Shown one piece after another: positions 27,307 through 35,744 of a stretch of 64,000 nt of DNA (positions within the stretch are counted from its first letter, which is position 1; every line of letters starts with the position of its first letter). Position numbers and translations under genes: made by a program. This stretch comes from Pseudoxanthomonas suwonensis 11-1 (lineage in GTDB: Bacteria > Pseudomonadota > Gammaproteobacteria > Xanthomonadales > Xanthomonadaceae), in NCBI RefSeq assembly GCF_000185965.1, contig NC_014924.1:868001-932000 (forward strand), read 5' to 3'. A model generated the notes under the pieces. It made no database searches. It had not been told where the DNA came from and was given only the letters and a program-made list of their open reading frames with translations.

Positions 27307-28440
27307 ATGGTCTGGAATACACCCGGAAAGGGTGGGGACTCCCCCGACAACAACCGCCGCAACCCCTGGCCGCCGCGTCGCCCCTCCGGCGGCGGCAATG
27401 GCCTGGGTGGCGGCTTCGACCGGCTGCGCGACCTCTTCGGGGGTGGCAATGGCGGTGGCATCGGCCGCTGGGTCCTGCTGGGCGTCGCCCTGGTGGTGGT
27501 GCTGACCAGCTTCACCCTGGTGGGCGAGCAGCAGCAGGGCGTGGTCCTGCGCTTCGGCCAGTTCGCCCGGGTGATGCAGCCCGGCCCGAACCTCAAGGCG
27601 CCGTGGCCGATCGAGCGCGTGATCAAGGTCAACGCGACCCAGATCAAGACCTTCAGCAACACCGTGCCGGTCCTGACCCGCGACGAGAACATCGTCAACG
27701 TGGCCATGAACGTGCAGTACCGGGTCAGCGACCCGCGCCTGTACCTGTTCGGCTCGCGCGATGCCGACCGCGTGCTGGAGCAGGTCGCGCAGAGCGCGGT
27801 CCGCGAGCAGGTCGGCCGCGCCACCCTGGATACCGTGCTGGGTGCCCGCGGCCCGCTCTCGGTCAGCGCCAGCCAGCAGCTGCAGGCCTCGTTGGACGCG
27901 TACCGCACCGGCCTGGTGGTCACCGAGCTCAACCTGCAGGATGCGCGTCCGCCGGAGGAGGTCAAGCCGGCCTTCGACGAGGTCAACAGCGCCCAGCAGA
28001 TCAAGGACCAGCTGATCAGCGAGGCCCGCGCCTACGCCGCCAAGGTGGTCCCGGAGGCGCGAGGCGAGGCGGCCCGCCGCCGCACCGTGGCCGAAGGCTA
28101 CAAGGCGGCCAAGATCGCCCAGGCCGAGGGTGACGTCGCCCGCTTCTCGCTGCTGCGCGACGAGTACCGCAGCGCCCCCGAGGTCACCCGCAAGCGCCTG
28201 TGGCTGGAGACCGTCCAGGAAGTGCTGGCACGCAACCGCAAGGTCATCGGTGGCGACGGCCGCCAGCTGATCTACGTGCCGATGGGCAATGCCCCCGGCG
28301 CGACCCAGCCGCAGTCCGGCACCGCCGCCCCGGCCCCGGCCGGCGAGGCGCTGCTGCCCGTGATCGAAAGCAGTCCCGACAACCTGCGCGACGGTACCCG
28401 TGACGGGAGCCGCACCGGCCGTGGGGAGGCAAGCCGATGA
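27307..28440 (+). CDS. hflK: FtsH protease modulator HflK
   Basis: HflK is an SPFH/prohibitin-family membrane protein that forms, with HflC, a large cage around FtsH and tunes its proteolysis. The product (377 residues) has a Gly/Arg/Pro-rich cytoplasmic N-terminus, one transmembrane helix (about 55-78), the SPFH domain (GVVLRFGQF onward), a long helical region (EVKPAFDEVNSAQQIKDQLI) and a Pro/Gln-rich tail. The ATG at 27307 is chosen over upstream frames because it gives the short N-terminus typical of the family. It overlaps hflC by four bases. Confidence 0.95.
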   Translation: MVWNTPGKGGDSPDNNRRNPWPPRRPSGGGNGLGGGFDRLRDLFGGGNGGGIGRWVLLGVALVVVLTSFTLVGEQQQGVVLRFGQFARVMQPGPNLKAPWPIERVIKVNATQIKTFSNTVPVLTRDENIVNVAMNVQYRVSDPRLYLFGSRDADRVLEQVAQSAVREQVGRATLDTVLGARGPLSVSASQQLQASLDAYRTGLVVTELNLQDARPPEEVKPAFDEVNSAQQIKDQLISEARAYAAKVVPEARGEAARRRTVAEGYKAAKIAQAEGDVARFSLLRDEYRSAPEVTRKRLWLETVQEVLARNRKVIGGDGRQLIYVPMGNAPGATQPQSGTAAPAPAGEALLPVIESSPDNLRDGTRDGSRTGRGEASR

Positions 28441-29300
28441 AATACCCACTCTGGATCGCCCTGGCGGTCACCGCCCTGCTCGGCCTGATGGGCTCGGTCT
28501 ACGTGGTCCGCGAGGACCAGGTCGGCCTGGTCCTCAACCTCGGCCGCGTCGCCCGCACCGACATCGGCCCCGGCCTGCACTTCAAGTGGCCGCTGGTCGA
28601 GACCGCACGCGTGTTCGACCGCCGCTTCAGCCTGATCGACTTCTCGCCGGAGCGTTACCTGACCTCCGAGCGCAAGGACGTTGCGGTGGACTTCGTCGCC
28701 ATCGGCTACATCGACGACGTGCGTTCGTTCTACCGCGCCACCGGCGGCGTGGAGAGCTCGGCCGCAGACCGCCTGGCGCCGATCATCAAGGACTCGCTGC
28801 GCAACGAGATCAACGCCCGCACCCTGACCCAACTGGTGTCGGGCGACCGCAGCGAGGTCATCGCCAAGCAGCTGGAAGGCATCAACCGCGGCGCCCAGAC
28901 CCTGGGCATGCGGATCGTCGACATCCGCCTCAAGCAGATCGACCTGCCGACCGACAGCGACGTGATCAAGCAGGTCTACGACCGCATGCGCGCCGAGCGC
29001 AAGCAGGTGGCCAGCGCGCTGCGCGCCGAGGGCGAGGAGCAGGCGCGCACCGTGCGTGCGCAGGCCGACCGCGACCAGGCCGTGATCGTGGCCGAGGCCG
29101 AGCGCGACGCCCAGCGCCTGCGCGGTGAAGGCGACGCCGAGGCCGCGCGCCTGTACGCGCAGGGCGCGGCCGCCGATCCGGCGTTCTACGCGTTCTACCG
29201 CAGCCTGGAAGCCTACCGGCGTTCGTTTGCAGACGGCCAGGGCGTGGTCGTGCTCGAGCGCGACGATCCGTTCCTGCAGTACCTCAAGAGCGATCGTTGA
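28437..29300 (+). CDS. hflC: FtsH protease modulator HflC
   Basis: HflC is the partner of HflK in the periplasm-facing SPFH cage around FtsH. The 287-residue protein begins with an N-terminal anchor (MKYPLWIALAVTALLGLMG), followed by the SPFH domain (EDQVGLVLNLGRV, FKWPLVETARVFDRR), a charged helical segment with many Glu/Arg/Ala residues, and a C-terminal FYRSLEAYRRSFADG segment conserved in HflC. The start overlaps hflK (ATGA), and the stop overlaps the DUF2065 ATG by one base. Confidence 0.96.
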   Translation: MKYPLWIALAVTALLGLMGSVYVVREDQVGLVLNLGRVARTDIGPGLHFKWPLVETARVFDRRFSLIDFSPERYLTSERKDVAVDFVAIGYIDDVRSFYRATGGVESSAADRLAPIIKDSLRNEINARTLTQLVSGDRSEVIAKQLEGINRGAQTLGMRIVDIRLKQIDLPTDSDVIKQVYDRMRAERKQVASALRAEGEEQARTVRAQADRDQAVIVAEAERDAQRLRGEGDAEAARLYAQGAAADPAFYAFYRSLEAYRRSFADGQGVVVLERDDPFLQYLKSDR

Positions 29301-29491
29301 TGCCACAGGAGCTGGTGTCGGCACTGTGCCTGGTCGCGGTGCTGGAAGGCCTGCTGCTGTTCGCCGCACCGCGGGTGTGGCGGCAGACGATGGAGCAGCT
29401 GCTGCAGCGCCCGGACCAGGCGCTGCGGCGGTTCGGGCTGGTGGTGCTGGGGCTTGGCCTGGCCGCGCTGTGGCTCGTGCGCCAGGGCTGA
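29300..29491 (+). CDS. DUF2065 (YjeT-like) small membrane protein
   Basis: This 63-residue protein has two hydrophobic helices (about residues 5-22 and 43-58) and the DUF2065 pattern LVSALCLVAVLEGLLLFAAPRVWR, of which only the general shape is needed to recognise it. YjeT-like genes regularly follow hflC. Function is unknown. The ATG at 29300 overlaps the hflC stop by one base, indicating coupling. In many relatives purA comes next. Here a terminator and PhzF genes follow. Confidence 0.82.
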   Translation: MPQELVSALCLVAVLEGLLLFAAPRVWRQTMEQLLQRPDQALRRFGLVVLGLGLAALWLVRQG

Positions 29492-29516
29492 GCGTCGCTC
29501 CAACCGGCTAGGAGGA

Positions 29517-29539
29517 ACAGGCGCCCAAAGGGCGCCTGT
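29517..29539. terminator. Hairpin terminator after the hflKC operon
   Basis: A 10-bp perfect stem (29517-29526 with 29530-29539) with a 3-nt loop, followed on the plus strand by CCTGTTTCC, lies between convergent genes. Confidence 0.7.
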
Positions 29540-29567
29540 CCTGTTTCCGGGATACTGGAGTCGCGGC

Positions 29568-30449
29568 TCAGCGCCAGTCGATGCTGCCGCGGACCACGCT
29601 GGTCACCTGGCCGCCGGACCAGACCTCGCCCTCGGCATCGACGTACATGTCCAGGCGCGCGTCGTAACCGACCTCGCGGCCCTGGCTGACGCGGTAGCGG
29701 CCGTCGCGGCCGGGCAGGGCGTCGCGCCGGGCCAGCCAGGCGGCGAGGGTGGCGTTGGCCGCGCCCGAGGCGGCGTCCTCGAACATGCCGGCGCCCCCGA
29801 CGAAGGCGCGCGCGGCGACCTGGTAGTCGCTGCCATGGCAGCGGGCGAAGGCGAGCACGCCCATGCTTTCGGTCGATCGCGCCAGTCCGGCGATCGCTTC
29901 CCAGTCCGGTCGCGCGTTGCGCAGGCTGGCCTCGTCGCTGGCCTCGGCCACCCACCAGCGGCGACCGCCATCCATCAGCGCCGGCGGCAGCTCGCCCGGC
30001 GGCAGCCAGTCCAGCGCCTCGAGCAGGCGCGAGCCACGCGCGTCGGCCACTTCCACCAGACTGGCGCGCGGGGTGCGGATGGCGATCCGGCGCGCGCCCT
30101 CGACCTCCTCCACCCGCAGCGGCAGCAGCCCGGCGATGCCTTCCTGCAGCAGCAGGCCGTCGGCGTCGGGCCTGGCCAGGCCGGCCTCCAGCACCACGTG
30201 GGCGGTGCCGACGCTGGGGTGGCCGGCGAACGGCACCTCGCGCTTGGGGCTGAACATGCGGATGCCGTAGCTGGCGCCAGGCTGGGTCGGCGGAAACACG
30301 AAGGTGGTTTCCGGCAGCCGGGTCCAGCGGGCGATGGCCTGCATCGCCGCATCGTCCAGGCCGGTGGCATCCAGCACCACGGCCAGCGGATTGCCGGCAC
30401 CGGGCCGGTCGGCGAACACGTCAACCTGGACGAAGGGGCGCTGGGCCAT
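29568..30449 (-). CDS. PhzF-family isomerase/epimerase
   Basis: The 293-residue protein has the PhzF/diaminopimelate-epimerase fold. Visible are the N-terminal QVDVFADRPGAGNPLAVV, the active-site Glu in LPETTFVFPP, PFAGHPSVGTAH, and the GMFEDAASGAANATLAAWL loop. PhzF proteins catalyse isomerisation of small metabolites, and most genomic paralogues are uncharacterised. A phenazine role cannot be assumed since no other phz genes are present. A related gene lies immediately upstream on the same strand. Confidence 0.85.
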   Translation of the reverse strand: MAQRPFVQVDVFADRPGAGNPLAVVLDATGLDDAAMQAIARWTRLPETTFVFPPTQPGASYGIRMFSPKREVPFAGHPSVGTAHVVLEAGLARPDADGLLLQEGIAGLLPLRVEEVEGARRIAIRTPRASLVEVADARGSRLLEALDWLPPGELPPALMDGGRRWWVAEASDEASLRNARPDWEAIAGLARSTESMGVLAFARCHGSDYQVAARAFVGGAGMFEDAASGAANATLAAWLARRDALPGRDGRYRVSQGREVGYDARLDMYVDAEGEVWSGGQVTSVVRGSIDWR

Positions 30450-30481
30450 GGGTTGCCTCGGGGGGATTCGGGGCGCCGAGA

Positions 30482-31342
30482 TTACCAGTCCACCGTTCCG
30501 CGGATCACCGCGTGCACCGGCCCGCCCACCCAGACCTCGCCCTCGCCGTCGACCTCCAGCTGCAGGCGCGCATCGCGGCCGATCTCGCGGCCCTGGCTGG
30601 CCAGGTAGCGGCCATCGCGCCCGGGCAGGCGCCCGGCGCGGTGCAGGGCGGCGGCGATGCAAGCGTTGACGCTGCCGGTGGCCGGATCCTCGGGAATGCC
30701 CACGCCGGGCGCGAAGCCGCGCACCACCAGGTCGGCGCCGCCGTCGCCGGCGGCGAATACCGCCAGCTTGCCCTTGCCCGGCAGGCTGGCGATCGCGTCC
30801 AGGTCCGGCTGCAGGCCGCGCACCGCGGCGGCGTCGGCCAGTTCCAGCAGCCACCAGTCCGGGCCGTTGTTCCATAGCGCCGGCTCCAGCGGGCCGCGGC
30901 GCGCGCCGAACACGTGCTCCTCCAGCAGCCAGTCCGGCGCGGCCAGCGTGCGCTCCTGTGCGCGCGGGCTGCGGACCGAGGGTTGCAGGCGGTCGTCCAC
31001 CTGGTCGGCCCGCACCGGCAGCAGGCCTGCCGCGCATTCCTGCACCAGCCTGCCGGCGCGCGGCCGGGCGAGGCCGGCCTCCACCGCCGCCCAGGCCGCG
31101 CCCACGCTGGGATGCCCGGCGAACGGCAGTTCCATGCGCGGGGTGAAGATGCGGATGCGGTAGTCGGCTTCGGCCGTGGTCGGCGGCAGGAAGAAGATCG
31201 TCTCCGACAGGTTGGTCCAGGCGGCGAAGGCCTGCATGCGCGCCTCGTCCAGGCCCCCGGCATCGAACATCACCGCCAGCGGATTGCCGGCACCGGGCGC
31301 GGGTGCGAACACGTCCAGCTGCATGAAGCGGCGAATGGGCAT
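30482..31342 (-). CDS. PhzF-family isomerase/epimerase, second paralogue
   Basis: This 286-residue PhzF-family protein has the segments MQLDVFAPAPGAGNPLAVM, SETIFFLPP with the presumed catalytic Glu, PFAGHPSVGAAW, and GIPEDPATGSVNACIAAAL. It shares length and all family blocks with its downstream neighbour but is clearly diverged, so the pair is an old tandem duplication or two separately acquired copies. A 32-base gap separates them, so they are likely co-transcribed. Substrate is unknown. Confidence 0.85.
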   Translation of the reverse strand: MPIRRFMQLDVFAPAPGAGNPLAVMFDAGGLDEARMQAFAAWTNLSETIFFLPPTTAEADYRIRIFTPRMELPFAGHPSVGAAWAAVEAGLARPRAGRLVQECAAGLLPVRADQVDDRLQPSVRSPRAQERTLAAPDWLLEEHVFGARRGPLEPALWNNGPDWWLLELADAAAVRGLQPDLDAIASLPGKGKLAVFAAGDGGADLVVRGFAPGVGIPEDPATGSVNACIAAALHRAGRLPGRDGRYLASQGREIGRDARLQLEVDGEGEVWVGGPVHAVIRGTVDW

Positions 31343-31523
31343 GGTGGTTCTCTCGCAGGGAGCGGAAGTAGAAGGGTAAGGGCAGGCCGGAGTGGCACGC
31401 GAGCGCTGGTGCCAGAGCGCGCCAGCACGCGCGGGAATGGTTGCCGTTGTGACGCTCCCGGCCGTCGCGCATGCAACCTGTACGTACTGGTGTATTCCTC
31501 CCGGTTGCAGCGGAAAAAGCGCT

Positions 31524-31529
31524 TAGAAT
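31524..31529 (+). promoter_or_regulatory. Possible -10 element for lysAC
   Basis: TAGAAT within GCTTAGAATCGG lies 45 bases before the preferred ATG at 31575. Transcription starting about seven bases downstream would begin just before the alternative ATG at 31539, which disfavours that start unless the message is leaderless. No clear -35 was found. Confidence 0.35.
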
Positions 31530-31574
31530 CGGCGGTTCATGCCCGGTGGTCGGGTGGTCCCCAAAGACACGTCA

Positions 31575-34199
31575 ATGTCCGCAGCTTTGCCCGCGCAAGA
31601 CGCCGCTTCCGGCGGCTGGATCGTCCTCAAGTTCGGCGGCACTTCGGTGTCGCGCCGCCATCGCTGGGACACGATCGGCAAACTGGCGAAACAGCGGGCC
31701 GAGGCCACCGGCGGCCGCGTGCTGGTGGTGGTGTCGGCGCTGTCGGGCGTGACCAACGAGCTGACCGCGATCGCCGACGGCAGCGAGGACTCGGCCGCGC
31801 GCGTGGCCGCGCTGGAGGCGCGCCATCGCGGGTTCCTGGCCGAGCTGGAACTCGACGCCGACGCGGTGCTGGGCGCGCGCCTGGCCGCGCTGCGCGGCCT
31901 GCTCGACGATCCGCGCGCATCGAGCCGCCCGCTGGACTGGCAGGCCGAGGTGCTGGCCCAGGGCGAGCTGCTCTCGTCCACCCTCGGCGCCGCCTACCTG
32001 CGCGCCTCCGGCCTGGATTTCGGCTGGATGGATGCGCGCGAATGGCTGCAGGCGCTGCCCCCGCAGGCCAACCAGAGCGAATGGGCGCGGCGGCTGTCGG
32101 TGAACTGCCACTGGGAATCGGACGCCGCCTGGCGCGAGCGCTTCGCCGGCCAGCCCACGCGGATGCTGATCACCCAGGGCTTCATCGCCCGCCACGAGGA
32201 TGGTGGCACCGCGGTGCTGGGCCGCGGCGGCTCGGATACCTCGGCCGCGTATTTCGGCGCGCTGCTGGGCGCCAGCCGCGTGGAGATCTGGACCGACGTG
32301 CCCGGCATGTTCAGCGCCAACCCGCGCGAGGTCCCGGACGCGCGCCTGCTCAGCCGCCTGGGCTACGCCGAGGCGCAGGAAATCACCACCACCGGCGCCA
32401 AGGTGCTGCATCCGCGCTCGATCAAGCCATGCCGCGACTCCGGCGTGCCGATGGCGATCCTGGACACCGAGCGCCCGGAGCTGCCAGGCACGGTGATCGA
32501 CCGCAGCGCCGCCACCGTGGCCGGCGTCAAGGCGATCAGCCGCCGCAACGGCGTGGTCCTGGTGTCGGTCGAGGACATCGGCATGTGGCAGCAGGTCGGC
32601 TACCTGGCCGACGTGTTCGCGCTGTTCCGCAAGCACGGGTTGTCGGTGGACATGATCGGCACCTCGCAGACCAACGTGACCGTGTCGCTGGATCCGAGCG
32701 AGAACCTGCTGAGCCAGAACGTGCTCTCGGCGCTGGCCGAGGACCTGGGGAAGATCGGCCGGGTGAAGGTGATCGTGCCCTGCGCGGCGATCACGCTCGT
32801 GGGCCGCGGCATCCGCTCGCTGCTGCACAGGCTGTCGGAGGTGTTCTCCAGCTTCGTGCACGAGCGCGTGCACATGATCTCGCAGTCGTCCAACGACCTT
32901 AACCTCACCTTCGTGATCGACGAGGCCGACGCCGACGGCCTGCTGCCGCAGCTGCACGCCGCGCTGATCGACAGCGGCGCGATGCCGGTGCAGGAGACCG
33001 AGGTGTTCGGCCCGCGCTGGCGCGAGATCAACGGCGCGGTGCGGCCGCGTCCGCAGCCGTGGTGGCAGCTGGAACGGCCGCGCCTGCTGCAGCTGGCCCA
33101 GACCGGCACGCCGCGCTACGTCTACCACCTGCCGACCGTGCGCGAGCGCGCCCGGCAGCTGAAGGAGCTGGCCGCGGTCGACCGCCGCTACTACGCGATC
33201 AAGGCCAACCCGCACCCGGCCATCCTCAACGCGCTGGCGGAGGAAGGCTTCGGCCTGGAGTGCGTGTCGCTTGCCGAGATCCGCCACGTATTCGCGGTGG
33301 TTCCGGGGATCGATCCGGCGCGGGTGCTGTTCACCCCGAGCTTCGCCCCGCGCGAGGAGTACGAGCAGGCGCTGGCGCTGGGCGTGACCGTCACCGTCGA
33401 CAACGTCGAGCTGCTGCGCAACTGGCCAGAGACCTTCCGCGGCCGCAGCCTGTGGCTGCGCATCGACCTGGGCCATGGCGACGGCCACCACGAGAAGGTC
33501 AACACAGGTGGCAAGGAGGCCAAGTTCGGCCTGTCGGCGCAGCGGGTGGACGAGTTCGTGCAGGAGGCGCGCGGGCTGGGCGTGGTCATCACCGGCCTGC
33601 ACGCGCACCTGGGCAGCGGCGTGGAGAACATGGGTCACTGGCGGCAGATGTGCGACGAGCTGGCCGGATTCGCCCGTCGCTTCGGCACCGTGGCCACCCT
33701 GGACATCGGCGGCGGCCTGCCGATCCCGTACGCGCCGGAGGACGAGCCGTTCGACCTGGAGGCCTGGGCCGCGAGCCTGGCCGAGGTGCGCGCCGTGCAT
33801 CCGGCGTTCGGCCTGGTGATCGAGCCGGGCCGCTTCCTGGTGGCCGAGGCCGGCGTGCTGCTGGCCCGGGCCACCCAGGTGGTGGAGAAGGACGGCGTGG
33901 TCCGGGTCGGCCTGGACGCGGGCATGAACGCGCTGGTGCGCCCGGCCATGTACGACGCCTGGCACGACATCGTGAACCTGCAGCGGATCGACGCCCCGGC
34001 AGACGGCCAGTTCGACGTGGTCGGCCCGATCTGCGAGTCCAGCGACCTGTTCGGCAAGCGCCGGCGGCTGCCGCGCGACACCGCCGCGGGCGACGTGATG
34101 CTGGTGGCCGATGCCGGCGCCTACGGCCATTCCATGGCCAGCCGCTACAACCTGCGCGAGCTGCCGCCGGAGGACGTGATCGATGGGGCCATGGCCTGA
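31575..34199 (+). CDS. lysAC: Fused aspartate kinase / diaminopimelate decarboxylase
   Basis: This bifunctional enzyme (874 residues from the ATG at 31575) joins the first and last steps of lysine synthesis. The N-terminal aspartate kinase has LKFGGTSV, the GRGGSDTSA motif and two ACT-type regulatory modules ending near residue 470. The C-terminal PLP-dependent decarboxylase (about 490-874) has the PLP Lys in YAIKANPHP, HAHLGSGV, LDIGGGLPIPYAPED, EPGRFLV and CESSDLF. The fusion is characteristic of Xanthomonadaceae. An in-frame ATG at 31539 adds 12 unlikely residues. Lysine feedback and decarboxylation are thus physically linked, drawing on the same diaminopimelate pool used for peptidoglycan. 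Confidence 0.93.
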   Translation: MSAALPAQDAASGGWIVLKFGGTSVSRRHRWDTIGKLAKQRAEATGGRVLVVVSALSGVTNELTAIADGSEDSAARVAALEARHRGFLAELELDADAVLGARLAALRGLLDDPRASSRPLDWQAEVLAQGELLSSTLGAAYLRASGLDFGWMDAREWLQALPPQANQSEWARRLSVNCHWESDAAWRERFAGQPTRMLITQGFIARHEDGGTAVLGRGGSDTSAAYFGALLGASRVEIWTDVPGMFSANPREVPDARLLSRLGYAEAQEITTTGAKVLHPRSIKPCRDSGVPMAILDTERPELPGTVIDRSAATVAGVKAISRRNGVVLVSVEDIGMWQQVGYLADVFALFRKHGLSVDMIGTSQTNVTVSLDPSENLLSQNVLSALAEDLGKIGRVKVIVPCAAITLVGRGIRSLLHRLSEVFSSFVHERVHMISQSSNDLNLTFVIDEADADGLLPQLHAALIDSGAMPVQETEVFGPRWREINGAVRPRPQPWWQLERPRLLQLAQTGTPRYVYHLPTVRERARQLKELAAVDRRYYAIKANPHPAILNALAEEGFGLECVSLAEIRHVFAVVPGIDPARVLFTPSFAPREEYEQALALGVTVTVDNVELLRNWPETFRGRSLWLRIDLGHGDGHHEKVNTGGKEAKFGLSAQRVDEFVQEARGLGVVITGLHAHLGSGVENMGHWRQMCDELAGFARRFGTVATLDIGGGLPIPYAPEDEPFDLEAWAASLAEVRAVHPAFGLVIEPGRFLVAEAGVLLARATQVVEKDGVVRVGLDAGMNALVRPAMYDAWHDIVNLQRIDAPADGQFDVVGPICESSDLFGKRRRLPRDTAAGDVMLVADAGAYGHSMASRYNLRELPPEDVIDGAMA

Positions 34200-34213
34200 G
34201 CCAGGGCCCCTCC

Positions 34214-34241
34214 GGACCGGCGGCGGGCCTGCCGCCGGTCC
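34214..34241 (+). terminator. Hairpin terminator after lysAC
   Basis: An 11-bp perfect stem (34214-34224 with 34231-34241) and a 6-nt loop lie 14 bases after the lysAC stop. There is no long T-run. Confidence 0.6.
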
Positions 34242-34388
34242 CCGCCTGATAGGCGCGAGGCTGCCTTCGGCGGCGCTTGGCGCTACGCTGGCGCCTTCCG
34301 TGGCGGGCCGCGGCGCGGCCTCCCCCCTCGACTTCCTGCCTGGCGGCCGCCCACCGCGACGCCCGGCGTGCTCCACCCTGGATCCTGC

Positions 34389-35744
34389 ATGACTGCATTC
34401 GACCGCGATTCCATCCGCGTTTTCCGCTTCGTCCGCTGCGGCTTCGACCCGGCGACCGGCGTGGCCGAACTGGCCTATGCCTTCGACGAGGGCCCGGAGC
34501 TGGTGGAGACCGTCACCATTCCCGGCGCCCCGTTCGCGCTGGACGCCACCCGCGCCGCCGCGGTGGAGCAGGCCCTGCGCCTGCTGCACCTGGTCGCCGG
34601 CGTGAGCTACTACAAGGCCGCGGTGCCGCCGGAGATCCGGATCGATGGCTACGCCATCGACGAGGCCACCGCCGCGCTGCTGGAACAGGTCTACCTCAAC
34701 GGCCTGGGCGAGTTCGCCTACCGCAACGGCCTGGACCTGCGCGGCCGCATCCGCTTCCCGCGCCAGGGCGGTGCCGCAGTGCAGGCGCCGGCTGCGGGCC
34801 TGCCCGGACGCGCGCTGGTCGCGATCGGCGGCGGCAAGGATTCGCTGGTCAGCATCGAGGCGCTGCGTGCCGCGGGCGTGGAGCAGACCGTGGCCTGGAT
34901 CGGCGGCTCGCAGCTGATCCGCACCTGCGCCGAGCGCACCGGCCTGGACACGCTCAACATCGGCCGCGCGCTGGCGCCGGCGCTGTTCGAGATCAACCGC
35001 CAGGGCGCGTACAACGGCCATATCCCGGTGACCGCGGTGAACTCGGCGATCCTGGTGCTGGCGGCGCTGCTGACCGGCCACGGCCAGGTGGTGTTCTCCA
35101 ACGAGCGCTCGGCCAGCTACGGAAGCCTGATCCCCGGTACTGGCGAAGTGAACCACCAGTGGTCCAAGGGCTGGGCCTTCGAGCAGGCCTTCGGCGAGCA
35201 CGTCGAGCGCGTGGTCGCGCCGGACCTGCACTACTACTCGCTGCTGCGCCCGCTGTCGGAGCTGGCGGTGGCGCGGCAGTTCGCGCGCAGCGACCGCTAC
35301 GACGCGCACTTCTCCAGCTGCAACCGCAACTTCCACATCCTGGGCGAGAAGCCGGCGCAGCGCTGGTGCGGACTGTGCCCGAAGTGCCACTTCGTGTTCC
35401 TGGCGCTGGCGCCGTTCATGCCCAAGCCGCGGCTGGTGAGGATCTTCGGCCGCAACCTGCTGGACGATCCGGCGCAGGCCGCCGGCTTCGACGCGCTGCT
35501 GGAGTTCCAGGACCACAAGCCGTTCGAGTGCGTGGGCGAGGGCAGGGAATCGCGCGCGGCGATGGAGCAGCTGGCCGGCCGTGCCGAGTGGCGCGAGGAC
35601 GCGCTGGTCGCCCGCTACGTGCGCGAGATCCGGCCGCAGCTGGATCCGGCGGAGCTGGCGATCGAACCGCTGCTGCAGGCCGGTGGCGAGCACCGCGTGC
35701 CGGCCGCGCTGTGGGAGCGGGTGAGTGCGCATTTCGCAGCTTGA
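34389..35744 (+). CDS. murL: UDP-MurNAc-L-Ala-L-Glu epimerase (MurL)
   Basis: MurL epimerises the terminal L-Glu of UDP-MurNAc-L-Ala-L-Glu to D-Glu in the alternative cell wall route described in Xanthomonas oryzae, bypassing glutamate racemase. The 451-residue product has a central PP-loop-like ATP motif, [15 protein letters not shown], and a Cys-containing C-terminal block, [19 protein letters not shown]. Identification rests on these features plus the directly following MurD2 gene, which overlaps it by 20 bases. The ATG at 34389 is chosen over the in-frame GTG at 34368 because it better fits the expected N-terminus. Confidence 0.88.
   Translation: MTAFDRDSIRVFRFVRCGFDPATGVAELAYAFDEGPELVETVTIPGAPFALDATRAAAVEQALRLLHLVAGVSYYKAAVPPEIRIDGYAIDEATAALLEQVYLNGLGEFAYRNGLDLRGRIRFPRQGGAAVQAPAAGLPGRALVAIGGGKDSLVSIEALRAAGVEQTVAWIGGSQLIRTCAERTGLDTLNIGRALAPALFEINRQGAYNGHIPVTAVNSAILVLAALLTGHGQVVFSNERSASYGSLIPGTGEVNHQWSKGWAFEQAFGEHVERVVAPDLHYYSLLRPLSELAVARQFARSDRYDAHFSSCNRNFHILGEKPAQRWCGLCPKCHFVFLALAPFMPKPRLVRIFGRNLLDDPAQAAGFDALLEFQDHKPFECVGEGRESRAAMEQLAGRAEWREDALVARYVREIRPQLDPAELAIEPLLQAGGEHRVPAALWERVSAHFAA

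Noticed and set aside
31539-31575. Earlier ATG for lysAC at 31539
   Set aside because: A -10-like element at 31524-31529 would place transcription start right at this codon, and the added residues are not conserved-looking.
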